DNA from: an uncultured Pelagibacteraceae bacterium
GTDB lineage: Bacteria; Pseudomonadota; Alphaproteobacteria; Pelagibacterales; Pelagibacteraceae
Length of the DNA: 64,000 nucleotides
Direction: 5' to 3'
NCBI GenBank assembly: GCA_902604175.1
Contig: CACKXR010000003.1
Span: forward strand, 1 to 64,000
Shown: piece after piece, positions 29,120 to 40,963 of the stretch
How the letters are laid out: each line of letters opens with the position of its first letter
Position numbering within the stretch: the stretch's first letter is position 1
Translations under genes and position numbers: made by a program
Notes under the pieces: model-generated
What the model saw: the letters and a program-made list of their open reading frames with translations, nothing else
What the model was told of the DNA's origin: nothing
Database searches by the model: none

Positions 29120-30856
29120 TTATTTTTGTATCTGTTTTTCATAAAAGCCTCTGTATAATTCAGATTTATCCATTAGCTCCACATGCTTGCCGTGATCAAT
29201 TACTTTTCCAGAATCAATTAAATAAATATCGTTTGAGTTTAAAATTGTTGATAACCGATGTGCTATTACTATTGAAGTTTTATTTTTAGTTAAAATATCT
29301 AAAGCCTCTTGAATTTTGGTTTCCGTTTCAGAGTCTAAAGATGATGTTGCTTCGTCAAGTAATATAATCGAGCTTTTTTTTAGCATAGCTCTTGCAATAG
29401 AAAGTCTTTGTTTTTCACCACCTGATAATCTAACACCATTTTCTCCAATTAATGTTTCATATTTATTAGGTAGATTATTAATAAACTCATCACAAAAAGA
29501 TAAATTTGCTACCTGGTAGATTTCTTCATCTGTAGCATTTTCTCTAGCATATTTTATGTTGTTTTTAACCGTATCATCAAACAAAGTCGTTTCTTGGCTC
29601 ACCATAGAAATTTGTTCTCTTAGCGATTGGATGGTAACTTGACTTATTGATTGATCATCAATAAATATTTTCCCTGACTGAATGTCATAAAATCTTGGTA
29701 TTAAATTCATAATTGTTGACTTGCCAGATCCACTATGACCTACCAAAGATGTCATTCTTCCCCCTTTAAATTCTAAATTTATTGATTTTAGTGTTTTTTC
29801 CTCACTTGTTTCGTAAGAAAAGTTAACATTTTGAAATTTGATATTTGAATCTTTTACCTTAATTGGTTTTGCATACGAAGAATCATAAATATTATTTTTC
29901 TGATCTATTATTGGTAAAATTCTCGATGCTGCAGAAAGACCTGCATTTAGAACCATATTTAAGGTTGATAGTGATCTTACCGGTTGATAAGCCAACATCA
30001 TTGCAGCAAGAAAAGAAAAAAAATTATTAATTTCTAGCTCACCTTTAGACATCAAAGCTCCAGAGTAAAAAATTAATACAGCAATCATTATTCCTGTTAG
30101 AGTTTCCATTATTGGTGACATTCGCACATACACAATTTGTATTTTTTCACTTTTCTCTTTCAGCTGTTCTAAATAATTTTCAGATCTTTTTTTTTCAAAT
30201 TCTTCTTTCTGAAAAATTTTTATTAATTTGTGATTTTTAAATAGCTCAACTAAATAAGTAGTCAAATATCCTGATTTTTTCTGAGCCTCTGTCGTGACTT
30301 TATTTATTCTTTTTCCTAATGTTTTTGCAGAGAAACTTGCCAATGGAATCATAACAATAGAGATTAGAGCTAATTTCCAATTTTGTAAGAACATTACAAT
30401 TAACAGACCTATAAGTGTTAATGAATCTTTAAACAATGTTAATATAGCATTACTAAGCAAATTGGTTATATGCGTTACATCATAGGTGATATTTGAAATA
30501 AATTTCCCTGAATGTTTTTTGTCTATTATTTGTGTATCTGTTCCGACTAACGTGTTGACCATGTCTGATTGCAATTTTTTTTTAACTCCTTCTCCAACCC
30601 CAATCATTGTTACTTTTGCGTAATACAATGAAAGACCCTTCGTTGTAAATGCAGCGATAATCATTAAGGGTATTAAAATTAACAATGACTGATCTTTATC
30701 AATAAAAAGTTTTTTGATTGCAGGATCTAAAAGCCACGCTATTGCAGAGGTACTTGCTGCAACTAATATAGAAAAAAAGGCAGATAAAATGATTTTTCCT
30801 AAATATTTTTTTGAGTAATCTTTATAGAGTCTTTTATAAATTATAGAATTTTTCAT
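29120..30856 (-). CDS. msbA: Lipid A / phospholipid flippase-type ABC transporter MsbA
   Basis: This 578-aa half-transporter has six membrane helices in residues 1-310 and a C-terminal ATPase domain. The ATPase has Walker A GHSGSGKST, signature LSGGEKQR and Walker B IILLDEATSSLD. As a homodimer it would flip lipid A core across the inner membrane. The neighbouring waaA, lpxK and lpxL support MsbA over a multidrug exporter. Its start overlaps the ubiA stop by one base. Confidence 0.92.
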   Translation of the reverse strand: MKNSIIYKRLYKDYSKKYLGKIILSAFFSILVAASTSAIAWLLDPAIKKLFIDKDQSLLILIPLMIIAAFTTKGLSLYYAKVTMIGVGEGVKKKLQSDMVNTLVGTDTQIIDKKHSGKFISNITYDVTHITNLLSNAILTLFKDSLTLIGLLIVMFLQNWKLALISIVMIPLASFSAKTLGKRINKVTTEAQKKSGYLTTYLVELFKNHKLIKIFQKEEFEKKRSENYLEQLKEKSEKIQIVYVRMSPIMETLTGIMIAVLIFYSGALMSKGELEINNFFSFLAAMMLAYQPVRSLSTLNMVLNAGLSAASRILPIIDQKNNIYDSSYAKPIKVKDSNIKFQNVNFSYETSEEKTLKSINLEFKGGRMTSLVGHSGSGKSTIMNLIPRFYDIQSGKIFIDDQSISQVTIQSLREQISMVSQETTLFDDTVKNNIKYARENATDEEIYQVANLSFCDEFINNLPNKYETLIGENGVRLSGGEKQRLSIARAMLKKSSIILLDEATSSLDSETETKIQEALDILTKNKTSIVIAHRLSTILNSNDIYLIDSGKVIDHGKHVELMDKSELYRGFYEKQIQK

Positions 30857-31722
30857 TATAAATTTTTAACTATTAATATATTTAAAAAAATTATAAGACC
30901 AAAAAAATTATTACTTTTAAAGGCTCTTAAACAACTCTTGGGATCATTCAAATTGAAAACTTTTATTTGATAAATAAATAAATGCATAAATGGAACTAAG
31001 CAGATTAAGTAGTAGCTAAAATTAAAATTCATTTCGTAACCTCCAAGTAAGATGAAAAAAAATAAAATGGAATAACACACAAACAAAAATTTTTTAGCTT
31101 GACCTTTAAATTTTATAGAGGTTGATTTTAATCCTATTATTTCATCATCTTTTATATCTTGATATCCATAAATTGTGTCATAGCCCAGTGTCCAAAATAT
31201 GGCTCCAATGTAGAAGAGAATGGGTACAAGGTTTATTTCACTAACAACTGCAGTCCAACCAAGTATCAATCCATAATTAAAAGTAATACCCAAGAATAAT
31301 TGTGGCCAATATGTAAACCTTTTCATCAATGGATAAGTGAAAGCTAAGGGCATTGATCCAAGAGCAAGTATTATTGTGAAAACGTTAAAATTCAGTAAAA
31401 CTAAAAGTGCAAAAAAACAGAGTATTAACGAATAAAATAATGCAAGTTTAACTGAAACTTTACCGGAGGCAATAGGACGAGCTTTTGTTCGAAAAACTTT
31501 TGCATCAAATTCTTTATCTAATATGTCGTTAACTATACAACCAGCTGACCTCATAAACACTGAACCTAAAAAAAATAAAACTAAATAAAAGAAATAGTTG
31601 CTTAAACTTGAAGAAAAATCGTAGGCCAAAGTAAGCCCCCAAGCACACGGCCAGAATAGAAGCATGTAACCAATTGGCTTTTTTATTCTTGTAAGTTCGA
31701 TAAATAACTTTAATTGGTTCAT
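30856..31722 (-). CDS. ubiA: 4-hydroxybenzoate polyprenyltransferase UbiA
   Basis: This 288-aa integral membrane enzyme attaches the polyprenyl tail to 4-hydroxybenzoate in ubiquinone synthesis. About eight hydrophobic helices are visible. The two aspartate-rich motifs are NDILDKEFD near residue 66 and DIKDDE near 187; they bind magnesium-diphosphate. Length is standard. It heads the lipid A run, an arrangement that may only reflect shared membrane biogenesis. Confidence 0.94.
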   Translation of the reverse strand: MNQLKLFIELTRIKKPIGYMLLFWPCAWGLTLAYDFSSSLSNYFFYLVLFFLGSVFMRSAGCIVNDILDKEFDAKVFRTKARPIASGKVSVKLALFYSLILCFFALLVLLNFNVFTIILALGSMPLAFTYPLMKRFTYWPQLFLGITFNYGLILGWTAVVSEINLVPILFYIGAIFWTLGYDTIYGYQDIKDDEIIGLKSTSIKFKGQAKKFLFVCYSILFFFILLGGYEMNFNFSYYLICLVPFMHLFIYQIKVFNLNDPKSCLRAFKSNNFFGLIIFLNILIVKNL

Positions 31723-31771
31723 AATTTACTTGTAAATAACAAACGCTAGATTCATAATCAAATTGATTCGT

Positions 31772-32173
31772 ATGAATATAGATTACACAGTTACTGCACT
31801 AATGTTCCCTGCAATACCTTTGTTAATGGGTGTGTACAGTAATAGGTTTCACACTTTAAGTGCTCTAATTAGAAAAATTCATGATGCCCATGTTTTTGAA
31901 AAACACACCCCACCTGAATGGAAAGCGCAATTTATTAATCTTAATAGAAGGATCAGTCTGTTGAAATTTTCAATGGTATTTGCTGCCTTTGGTTTTTTAT
32001 TTAACATGTTAACTGTATTTGGACTTTATTTGAGTGAAATTTTCATTGCTAGAATTATTTTTGGATCATGCTGTTTATCGATGATAATATCTATAATTTT
32101 TTTTATAGTTGAAATTCAAGTTTCAACCAATGCATTAAAACTTCATATGTCAGATATGAATATTTATGAATAA
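31772..32173 (+). CDS. DUF2721 family membrane protein
   Basis: The ATG at 31772 gives 133 aa; the tracked TTG is nine bases upstream. The N-terminal helix is followed by the loop YSNRFHTLSALIRKIHD, a DUF2721 signature, and two adjacent helices toward the C-terminus. The family is common in proteobacteria and has no defined function. It stands between ubiA (divergent) and a quinone oxidoreductase (convergent). Confidence 0.8.
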   Translation: MNIDYTVTALMFPAIPLLMGVYSNRFHTLSALIRKIHDAHVFEKHTPPEWKAQFINLNRRISLLKFSMVFAAFGFLFNMLTVFGLYLSEIFIARIIFGSCCLSMIISIIFFIVEIQVSTNALKLHMSDMNIYE

Positions 32174-32182
32174 AGTTTTTAG

Positions 32183-33154
32183 CTAAGGTTTAATAACAGC
32201 TGGTCCAGTAAGCAATCTACTTTCTAAGTCTTCATGTGCTTTTTTAACTTCATCAAGTGAATATTTTCTTGAAATTTCTATTTTAAACTTACCAGATAAA
32301 AAGGCATCAAAAACTTTTTTTGCCGAATCTAATAATTCTTCTCTCTTAAGAGTGTAATGAGCGATAGAAGGACGTGTAAAAAATAAACCTTTAGCATTAA
32401 TATGTTTTTTTACATCAATAGTATCTACATAACCTGAAGCATTTCCAAAAGCTACCATCATCCCTCTGATTTTAAGCACTTCAATTGAACCTTCAAATGT
32501 TTTTAAACCTACACCATCATACACAACATCAATTCCATTTTTTCCAACAATTTTTTCTACTTCCTCTACAAAGTTTTTATCAGTGTAGTTTATTACATGA
32601 TGACAGCCATTTTTCTTTGCAATTTCCTCCTTTTTTTTAGAGCCAACAGTTCCAATGATTTCTGCACCAATTGAATTAGCCCATGGACATAATATTTGAC
32701 CTAGCGCTCCTGCTGCCGCATGATAAAGAATTTTGTCTCCTTTTTTTAAGGGATAAGCTCTATGTAATAAATATTCTGCAGTAATTCCCTTTAATGTGAC
32801 GCATGAAGCAACTTCATCTGAAACTCCATCTGGAACTGGAACTAGTTTACTTTCTGGCATAATATGTTTTTCTGAATAAGCACCAATAGGCATAGATGCG
32901 TGAGAAACTCTATCTCCAACTTTAAATAAAGTAGCATCTGGACCAACTTCTTCGATAACACCACATGCTTCTAGACCAATCCCACTCGGAAGTGGGATGG
33001 GATAGAGCCCTGTTCGGTGATATGTATCAATATAATTTATGCCAATAGATAAGTTTTTTATTAAAACTTCATTTGTTTTAGGTTTACCAATTTCAACATT
33101 TTCAACTTTCAATACATCAGGACTTCCAAATTTTTCTATTTTTATAGCTTTCAT
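32183..33154 (-). CDS. NADPH:quinone oxidoreductase, zinc-independent MDR family
   Basis: This 323-aa enzyme has the MDR fold with an N-terminal GroES-like domain and the cofactor motif AAAGALGQILCPWA in the Rossmann domain. The catalytic and structural zinc cysteines of alcohol dehydrogenases are absent. The DTYHRTGLYPIPLPSG and GLEACGVIEEVG segments match E. coli Qor. Length matches. It is three bases from the upstream pirin gene, suggesting a shared stress-related or housekeeping transcript. The physiological substrate is not evident. Confidence 0.9.
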   Translation of the reverse strand: MKAIKIEKFGSPDVLKVENVEIGKPKTNEVLIKNLSIGINYIDTYHRTGLYPIPLPSGIGLEACGVIEEVGPDATLFKVGDRVSHASMPIGAYSEKHIMPESKLVPVPDGVSDEVASCVTLKGITAEYLLHRAYPLKKGDKILYHAAAGALGQILCPWANSIGAEIIGTVGSKKKEEIAKKNGCHHVINYTDKNFVEEVEKIVGKNGIDVVYDGVGLKTFEGSIEVLKIRGMMVAFGNASGYVDTIDVKKHINAKGLFFTRPSIAHYTLKREELLDSAKKVFDAFLSGKFKIEISRKYSLDEVKKAHEDLESRLLTGPAVIKP

Positions 33155-33157
33155 AAT

Positions 33158-33994
33158 CTATTTTACAAACGTACCGTTATGATAATCTTGGACTGCTTGC
33201 AAGATTTCTGCCTTAGTATTCATTACAAATGGACCACCTCTTGCTATTTCTTCATTAATAGGCTTTCCAGAAATCACTAAGAATTTAGAATTTGATTTAG
33301 CTTTCACAGTTAAATTTTCACCTCGTGTTAATAGTATTAAAGTACTATCTTTAACATCGTCGTGTTTATTTTTACCAACTTCAATTTCACCATTAATTAA
33401 ATAAATAAAAGTGTTATGAGTTAAAGGTATTTCAAAGTTAAACAATTTATCTTTATTTAGCTCAACATCAAAATAAATTGGTTCGATATTATGACCTTTA
33501 ACGGGGCCCTCAGCACTTTCAAATTTGCCAGCTATAATTTTAATCTGTTTATCTATATCTTTATGAATACTCATTTTATCTGCGTCTATGTAAATATATT
33601 CTGGATTACTCATTTTTAATTTAGCAGGCATATTAACCCATAATTGAAATCCATGAAGTTTACCCTCTTTCATTGCGGGCATTTCAGAGTGAATTATTCC
33701 ACTACCAGTTTTCATCCATTGAACATCACCTGCAGTCATTCTGCCCTTACCACCAGTACTATCTTTATGTTCAAAATCTCCTGCCAACATATAAGTAACA
33801 GTTTCAATCCCTCGATGTGGATGGGGTGGAAAACCTGCGATGTAATCCTCTTTATCCTCCGATCCAAACTCATCTAACATTAAAAAAGGGTCAAAGTAAT
33901 TTGGTTCTACACCAATACTTCTTTTTAATTTAACTCCAGCACCATCAGATGTAGGGATAGGCTCAATAATTTTACTAACTTCTATATTCTTCAT
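33158..33994 (-). CDS. Pirin family protein
   Basis: This 278-aa bicupin has the metal site of pirins in FPPHPHRGIETVTYML, with further ligands in SGIIHSEMP. Bacterial pirins such as YhhW act as iron-containing quercetinase-like dioxygenases or regulators, so the substrate is open. Both cupin domains appear complete. It is the first gene of a pirin-quinone oxidoreductase pair, and that pairing would fit processing of a phenolic or quinone compound; this is inference. Confidence 0.92.
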   Translation of the reverse strand: MKNIEVSKIIEPIPTSDGAGVKLKRSIGVEPNYFDPFLMLDEFGSEDKEDYIAGFPPHPHRGIETVTYMLAGDFEHKDSTGGKGRMTAGDVQWMKTGSGIIHSEMPAMKEGKLHGFQLWVNMPAKLKMSNPEYIYIDADKMSIHKDIDKQIKIIAGKFESAEGPVKGHNIEPIYFDVELNKDKLFNFEIPLTHNTFIYLINGEIEVGKNKHDDVKDSTLILLTRGENLTVKAKSNSKFLVISGKPINEEIARGGPFVMNTKAEILQAVQDYHNGTFVK

Positions 33995-34015
33995 TATGGG
34001 CGATTTAATAAATTT

Positions 34016-34678
34016 TTACAATATGTCAAGTAAATCACGAAGAGTTTTAATTTCATGCTTTGGTATAAAATCTAGATTGTCAAAAATATTGTTATTTCTA
34101 TTTACCCAAATAGAATTATAGCCATAATTTCCTCCACCCGATACATCCCAAGTGTTTGCACTTAGAAAGGCAACGTCATTTTTTTGAATTTGGTACTTTT
34201 TTATTGGCATATCATAAACTTTAGAGTTTGGTTTATAAATTCCGACTTGCTCTATTGAAAAAAGATCATCAAATAAATTTTCTAAATTATTGCTTTTAAC
34301 TAATTCGTCTAAAAGAGAGGGAGTTCCATTTGAGAGAATAGCAAGTTTAAAATTTTTTTCTTTAAGTTTTTTTAAAACATCTTGTACTTCTTCGTATGGC
34401 GAAAGAGCTTTATATAGATCCAACAGGTCATTTTTCATAGAAGGATCTATTTTGTAAGTTTTTATAGATTTGTCTAAACTTTCCTCTGTAATTTGCCAAA
34501 AATCTTTATGCCTTTTCATTAAACTTCTAAGCCAAGTGTATTCTAGCTGAGTAGTTCGCCAAAAGTTTGCAAAACCTTCCCACTTATCACCAATTTTATC
34601 TTTGCATTTTTCAGCAGCTGAATTTACATCAAATAAAGTTCCATATGCATCAAAAATTATTGCTTTAATATTTTTCAT
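34016..34678 (-). CDS. Haloacid dehalogenase type II (L-2-haloacid dehalogenase family)
   Basis: This 220-aa HAD enzyme has the nucleophile motif FDAYGTLFDV and the type II signature WRTTQLEYTWLRSLM. SNGTPSLLD, YKPNSKVYDM and SANTWDVSGGGNYGYNSIWVNR follow in the expected order. Family members hydrolyse L-2-haloalkanoates, though in marine heterotrophs the real substrate may be another acid. Length is normal. A divergent rsmE begins 16 bases away, with no SD visible for either. Confidence 0.9.
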   Translation of the reverse strand: MKNIKAIIFDAYGTLFDVNSAAEKCKDKIGDKWEGFANFWRTTQLEYTWLRSLMKRHKDFWQITEESLDKSIKTYKIDPSMKNDLLDLYKALSPYEEVQDVLKKLKEKNFKLAILSNGTPSLLDELVKSNNLENLFDDLFSIEQVGIYKPNSKVYDMPIKKYQIQKNDVAFLSANTWDVSGGGNYGYNSIWVNRNNNIFDNLDFIPKHEIKTLRDLLDIL

Positions 34679-34694
34679 AAACTAATTTATCTAT

Positions 34695-35396
34695 ATGAGT
34701 AACATTAGATTATTTTTTCCAGAAAGTTTATCACTTAATTTAACTGCCACACTTGATAAATCACAATCTCATTATGTAAGTAAGGTTATGAGAATTAAAG
34801 AAAATGAAGTTTTCTCATTATTTAATATTAGTGGTGAGTGGGAGGCAAAAATTTTAGGTATTACAAAAAATATTGTTGAGTTTAATGTTACAAAACAATT
34901 AAGACAAAAGGAGAATTTTAAAGAGCTATGGTTAGCTTTTTCACCTATCAAATCAAATTACTTTAATTTCATGATCCAAAAAGCAACTGAGTTAGGAGTT
35001 ACAAAGTTTTTGCCTATTATTTTTGATCGAACAATTGTTAGGAAGATAAATAAAGAAAGATTAGAAAAAGTTGTTATAGAAGCAGCCGAACAATCGAATA
35101 GAATTCAGGTTCCTAATATTGAAGACTCTCAAAATCTTAGAAATTTCCTGGATAAAAGTGATGTCGATTTGATTTTCACAGATCTTAATTCAAAAAATAA
35201 TAAAGTAGATTTAAAAAAACTTACTAGCAAGCCAACCTGTATCGTCGTAGGTCCTGAAGGAGACTTTTCTGAGAGTGAAAGAGACGAGATTCTCTCATAC
35301 AAAGGTGTTCAGGCTATAAAAATCAATGAAAACATCCTAAGATCTGAAACAGCTGTAATTTCTGCCATATCGATCATAAATTACGCCATTAATTGA
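34695..35396 (+). CDS. rsmE: 16S rRNA (uracil1498-N3)-methyltransferase RsmE
   Basis: This 233-aa SPOUT-class enzyme methylates U1498 of 16S rRNA. It has the N-terminal PUA-like segment with SHYVSKVMR, then FMIQKATELGVTKFLPI. The knot region has IVVGPEGDFSESE and the end has LRSETAVISAISI. These are the family motifs. Length is typical. It directly precedes the cytochrome oxidase operon. Confidence 0.95.
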   Translation: MSNIRLFFPESLSLNLTATLDKSQSHYVSKVMRIKENEVFSLFNISGEWEAKILGITKNIVEFNVTKQLRQKENFKELWLAFSPIKSNYFNFMIQKATELGVTKFLPIIFDRTIVRKINKERLEKVVIEAAEQSNRIQVPNIEDSQNLRNFLDKSDVDLIFTDLNSKNNKVDLKKLTSKPTCIVVGPEGDFSESERDEILSYKGVQAIKINENILRSETAVISAISIINYAIN

Positions 35397-35446
35397 TATT
35401 TTGTCGCGAAAAGTAAAGTGTAATTTTTCTAAAGAGGATTTATATA

Positions 35447-35456
35447 GTGTCTAAAA

Positions 35457-35464
<8 letters not shown>
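35447..35464 (+). promoter_or_regulatory. Five-codon leader ORF overlapping the ctaC start
   Basis: GAGGA at 35434-35438 lies eight bases before a GTG at 35447, an ideal SD spacing, but 18 bases before the ctaC ATG. The GTG opens a five-codon frame ending TAA at 35462-35464, which spans the ctaC ATG at 35457 in another frame. Ribosomes might start at GTG, stop, and reinitiate at ctaC. It could also be coincidence. Confidence 0.4.
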
Positions 35465-37906
<2,442 letters not shown>

Positions 37907-37938
37907 GTATTAATTTAGATTTTTTATACATAAAATTA

Positions 37939-38850
37939 ATGATCAAGTCTAAATTAAAAAATAGAAATTTAAGTCAGGAAGACGTATTTAATTTATCTGA
38001 ATTATTTAAACTAATGAAGCCAAGAGTGATGTCATTAGTTATCTTTACTTGTGCTGTAGGCTTATTGATGGCACCAAATATTATTCCTACAAAAGATGCA
38101 ATCATTGGTATTATTTTAGTTTCAATAGGTGCAGGAGCGGCAGGTGCACTTAATATGTGGTACGAATCTGATTTAGATGCACTTATGTCTAGGACTTGTT
38201 TGAGGCCAATACCAACTGGAAAAGTAAATAAAAATCAGGCATTGGTTTTTGGTATTACTTTATCAATATTTTCTGTAATAGCATTAGACTTTTTTGCTAA
38301 CAGAATATCTGCTGGTTTATTGTTATTTACAATCTTGTTTTATGTTTTCGTATATACAATCTGGCTGAAGAGAAAAACTCCACAAAATATAGTAATTGGA
38401 GGTGCTGCTGGCGCTTTGCCACCAGTAATAGGTTGGACAATTGCTACTAATTCACTTTCATTAGAGCCAATAACATTTTTTTTAATAATTTTCTTTTGGA
38501 CTCCATCTCATTTCTGGGCTTTAAGCCTATATAAATCTGAGGATTATAAGATAGCAAAAATACCAATGCTACCATTAACCAATGGAGTTGAGAGTACAAA
38601 ATTTAACATATTAATTTATTCATTATTGATGTTACCAGTGATCGTCTTGCCTTACGCTATTGGCTTTGTCAGTCTGGTTTTTTTAATACCATCTCTAGTT
38701 TTAACACTTTATTATAACTTTCTATGTTTCGAACTTTACAAATTTAAAAAAAATAAATTTGATTCAAAAAAAGCAAAAAATATTTTTGGATATTCAATTT
38801 TATATTTATTTCTGATATTTGTTCTTTTTTTGATTGATAAAATTTTATGA
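37939..38850 (+). CDS. ctaB: Protoheme IX farnesyltransferase (heme O synthase)
   Basis: This 303-aa UbiA-superfamily membrane enzyme farnesylates heme b to heme O, needed for heme A of the oxidase. Motifs include KPRVMSLVIFT, the polar NMWYESDLDALMSRTCLRP helix-loop with the first aspartates, and FWTPSHFWALSLYKSEDY with the second region. Length is standard. Its stop overlaps the ATG of the small CoxF-like ORF. Confidence 0.96.
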   Translation: MIKSKLKNRNLSQEDVFNLSELFKLMKPRVMSLVIFTCAVGLLMAPNIIPTKDAIIGIILVSIGAGAAGALNMWYESDLDALMSRTCLRPIPTGKVNKNQALVFGITLSIFSVIALDFFANRISAGLLLFTILFYVFVYTIWLKRKTPQNIVIGGAAGALPPVIGWTIATNSLSLEPITFFLIIFFWTPSHFWALSLYKSEDYKIAKIPMLPLTNGVESTKFNILIYSLLMLPVIVLPYAIGFVSLVFLIPSLVLTLYYNFLCFELYKFKKNKFDSKKAKNIFGYSILYLFLIFVLFLIDKIL

Positions 38851-38972
38851 TGACACCTGATAAAAAAACTAAAAGAAAAAATATTTTAACTGCTGTAGCA
38901 ATTTTAGCTTTTATGGTTTTCTTATTTGTGTTTACTTTATATAACGTTGGAGTTTTTGACAGACAGATATGA
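38847..38972 (+). CDS. Untracked 41-aa CoxF-like membrane protein
   Basis: This ORF was too short for the track. It starts with ATG overlapping the ctaB stop (ATGA) and ends in TGA overlapping the ctaG ATG (ATGATG), so it exactly bridges the two genes. The product has a basic N-terminus (PDKKTKRKN), one membrane helix (about residues 14-32) and a short YNVGVFDRQI tail. Alphaproteobacterial oxidase operons often carry a short single-helix gene (coxF) in this slot; the match is by position and topology. A role in oxidase assembly is inferred. Confidence 0.75.
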   Translation: MMTPDKKTKRKNILTAVAILAFMVFLFVFTLYNVGVFDRQI

Positions 38973-39502
38973 TGAAGAAAAAAACTTTAACTCCTATACT
39001 ACTTGCTGGAATATTCTGCTTAATGCTTGGCTTGTCTTTTGCTGCAGTACCACTTTATGATTTATTTTGTAGAGTAACTGGTTTTGGTGGAACAACACAA
39101 GTGTCTAAAGAGCCACCAAAAATGGTTTTAGATAAAATTGTTAGTGTTAGATTTGATACTAATGTAAATAATCTTACGTGGGATTTTAAAGCAAAATCAA
39201 ATGTAATGGATGTTAAAGTTGGCCAAGTTAACAAAATAGAATTCGAGGTAGAAAATTACGGTGATGATACTACTTATGGTGTCGCTAGTTTTAATGTTTC
39301 ACCTGCGAGTTTTGGAAAATACTATAGTAAATTAGGTTGTTTTTGCTTTGAAAAACAGGAACTCAAAGCCGGAGAAAAAGCTACCTATGTTATGACTTTT
39401 TACTTAGACCCAGAACTTGTAAATGATCCTACAGTAAAAAATTTACACGATGTAACTATGTCGTATACATTTTTCTCGACAGATTACTATAAACAATCAT
39501 AA
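38969..39502 (+). CDS. ctaG: Cytochrome c oxidase assembly protein CtaG (Cox11)
   Basis: This 177-aa protein delivers copper to the CuB site of subunit I. One N-terminal membrane helix (residues 8-30) is followed by VPLYDLFCRVTGFGGT. The periplasmic domain has the copper motif LGCFCFEKQ. Length is typical for alphaproteobacterial Cox11 (about 180-200). It is coupled by start-stop overlap to the CoxF-like ORF. Confidence 0.97.
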   Translation: MMKKKTLTPILLAGIFCLMLGLSFAAVPLYDLFCRVTGFGGTTQVSKEPPKMVLDKIVSVRFDTNVNNLTWDFKAKSNVMDVKVGQVNKIEFEVENYGDDTTYGVASFNVSPASFGKYYSKLGCFCFEKQELKAGEKATYVMTFYLDPELVNDPTVKNLHDVTMSYTFFSTDYYKQS

Positions 39503-39510
39503 TCACTATA

Positions 39511-40299
39511 ATGTCAGCCGAAAAAAAACATGATTATCACCTGGTAGATCCAAGCCCTTGGCCTATATACACATCTTTTGCTTGCTTGGTTTTAGCGATA
39601 GGTTCAATTTTTTATATGCACAATGACGTTTCATGGGGAATGTATCTTGGACTCGCATTACTAATATATGGGGCATACATGTGGTTCAGAGATGTTGTGA
39701 TTGAAGCAGAACATCAAGGACACCATACCCCTGTTGTTCAAATTCATCACCGATATGGAATGACATTGTTTATTGCATCAGAAGTGATGTTCTTTGTAGC
39801 TTGGTTCTGGGCATATTTTGACGCAAGTTTATTCCCAAATGAGTTTGTTGGAAATGTTTGGCCTCCTAAAGATATTGAAACATTTGATCCATGGGATATC
39901 CCTCTAATTAATACTTTAGTACTATTGTTATCTGGAACTACAGTTACTTGGTCCCATCATTCGTTGTTAGAAGGTGATAGAAAAGGATTTATTCAAGGGT
40001 TAACAGCAACAGTTGTTCTTGGTTTCTTTTTCACCTTATTACAAGCATACGAATATCATCACGCTACTTTTGATTATTCAGGTCACATTTATGGAGCAGT
40101 TTTTTATATGGCTACGGGTTTCCATGGATTTCACGTAATAGTTGGAACAATATTTTTAGCTGTTTGTTTATGGCGAGGAAAATTAGGTCACTTTACTAAA
40201 GACCATCATTTTGGATTTGAAGCAGCAGCTTGGTACTGGCATTTTGTTGATGTAGTTTGGTTATTCTTATTTGCTGCCATTTATATTTGGGGAAGTTAA
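39511..40299 (+). CDS. ctaE: Cytochrome c oxidase subunit III
   Basis: This 262-aa, seven-helix subunit stabilises the oxidase and its proton uptake. It has DPSPWPIYTS at the start, EVMFFVAWFWAYFDASLFP in the middle and a C-terminal AAAWYWHFVDVVWLFLF. All match alphaproteobacterial and mitochondrial Cox3. It lies between ctaG and surf1 on one transcript. Confidence 0.98.
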   Translation: MSAEKKHDYHLVDPSPWPIYTSFACLVLAIGSIFYMHNDVSWGMYLGLALLIYGAYMWFRDVVIEAEHQGHHTPVVQIHHRYGMTLFIASEVMFFVAWFWAYFDASLFPNEFVGNVWPPKDIETFDPWDIPLINTLVLLLSGTTVTWSHHSLLEGDRKGFIQGLTATVVLGFFFTLLQAYEYHHATFDYSGHIYGAVFYMATGFHGFHVIVGTIFLAVCLWRGKLGHFTKDHHFGFEAAAWYWHFVDVVWLFLFAAIYIWGS

Positions 40300-40309
40300 T
40301 TTACAACTC

Positions 40310-40963
40310 TTGAAGAATAAATTTTTATTTTCAGTATTTGTTTGGTTTATAATTCTTGTTCTTCTCTCGTTAGGTTTTTGGCAAATTTATAGACTAAATT
40401 GGAAGTTAGATTTAATAAATCAAATTGAAAATTCTTTAAAAAATGATCCTGTAGAATTAACTAAAACCAATAAAAAAAACTATTTAAAAATAAAAACCTC
40501 AGGTCAAATTGATTTTGATAATCAAATTTACTTATATCATTTGAATGAAAAAGGAAAACCAGGGTTTGAAGTGGTGAACCCAATATTGATTGAAAATGAA
40601 AATTTTTTAATTAATAGAGGATGGATACCTTTTGATAAAAAAGATCTACCAGAAATCAATAAAGTCAATCAAAATGAAATACTTGGAACTTTAATGTTAC
40701 AATCTAAGTCAAGTATGTTTAAGCCCCAAAATGAAATTAAAAAAAATTATTGGTTCACCCTTAATAGAGATGACATTTTTAATCAAACTGGAAGAAAATT
40801 TTCTAATTATATTATTTATTTAGATGGAAACTATAAAATTCCAGAACCAAGAGTGATCACAGCAAAAATTTCAAACAATCATAAAAAGTATGCAATTACT
40901 TGGTTTTCAATGGCGATTTCAATTCTTTTAATATATCTATATTTTAGAAAAAAAAATTATTAG
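40310..40963 (+). CDS. SURF1-family oxidase assembly protein
   Basis: This protein helps insert heme A into subunit I. The tracked start lies inside ctaE. The most plausible start is a TTG at 40310 (217 aa), since no ATG occurs near the N-terminal helix. The family pattern is one helix at each end; the first has LLSLGFWQIYRLNWK. Between them is a periplasmic domain with FLINRGWIPFD. Position after ctaE is the classical alphaproteobacterial order. The TTG start is uncertain. Confidence 0.88.
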   Translation: MKNKFLFSVFVWFIILVLLSLGFWQIYRLNWKLDLINQIENSLKNDPVELTKTNKKNYLKIKTSGQIDFDNQIYLYHLNEKGKPGFEVVNPILIENENFLINRGWIPFDKKDLPEINKVNQNEILGTLMLQSKSSMFKPQNEIKKNYWFTLNRDDIFNQTGRKFSNYIIYLDGNYKIPEPRVITAKISNNHKKYAITWFSMAISILLIYLYFRKKNY

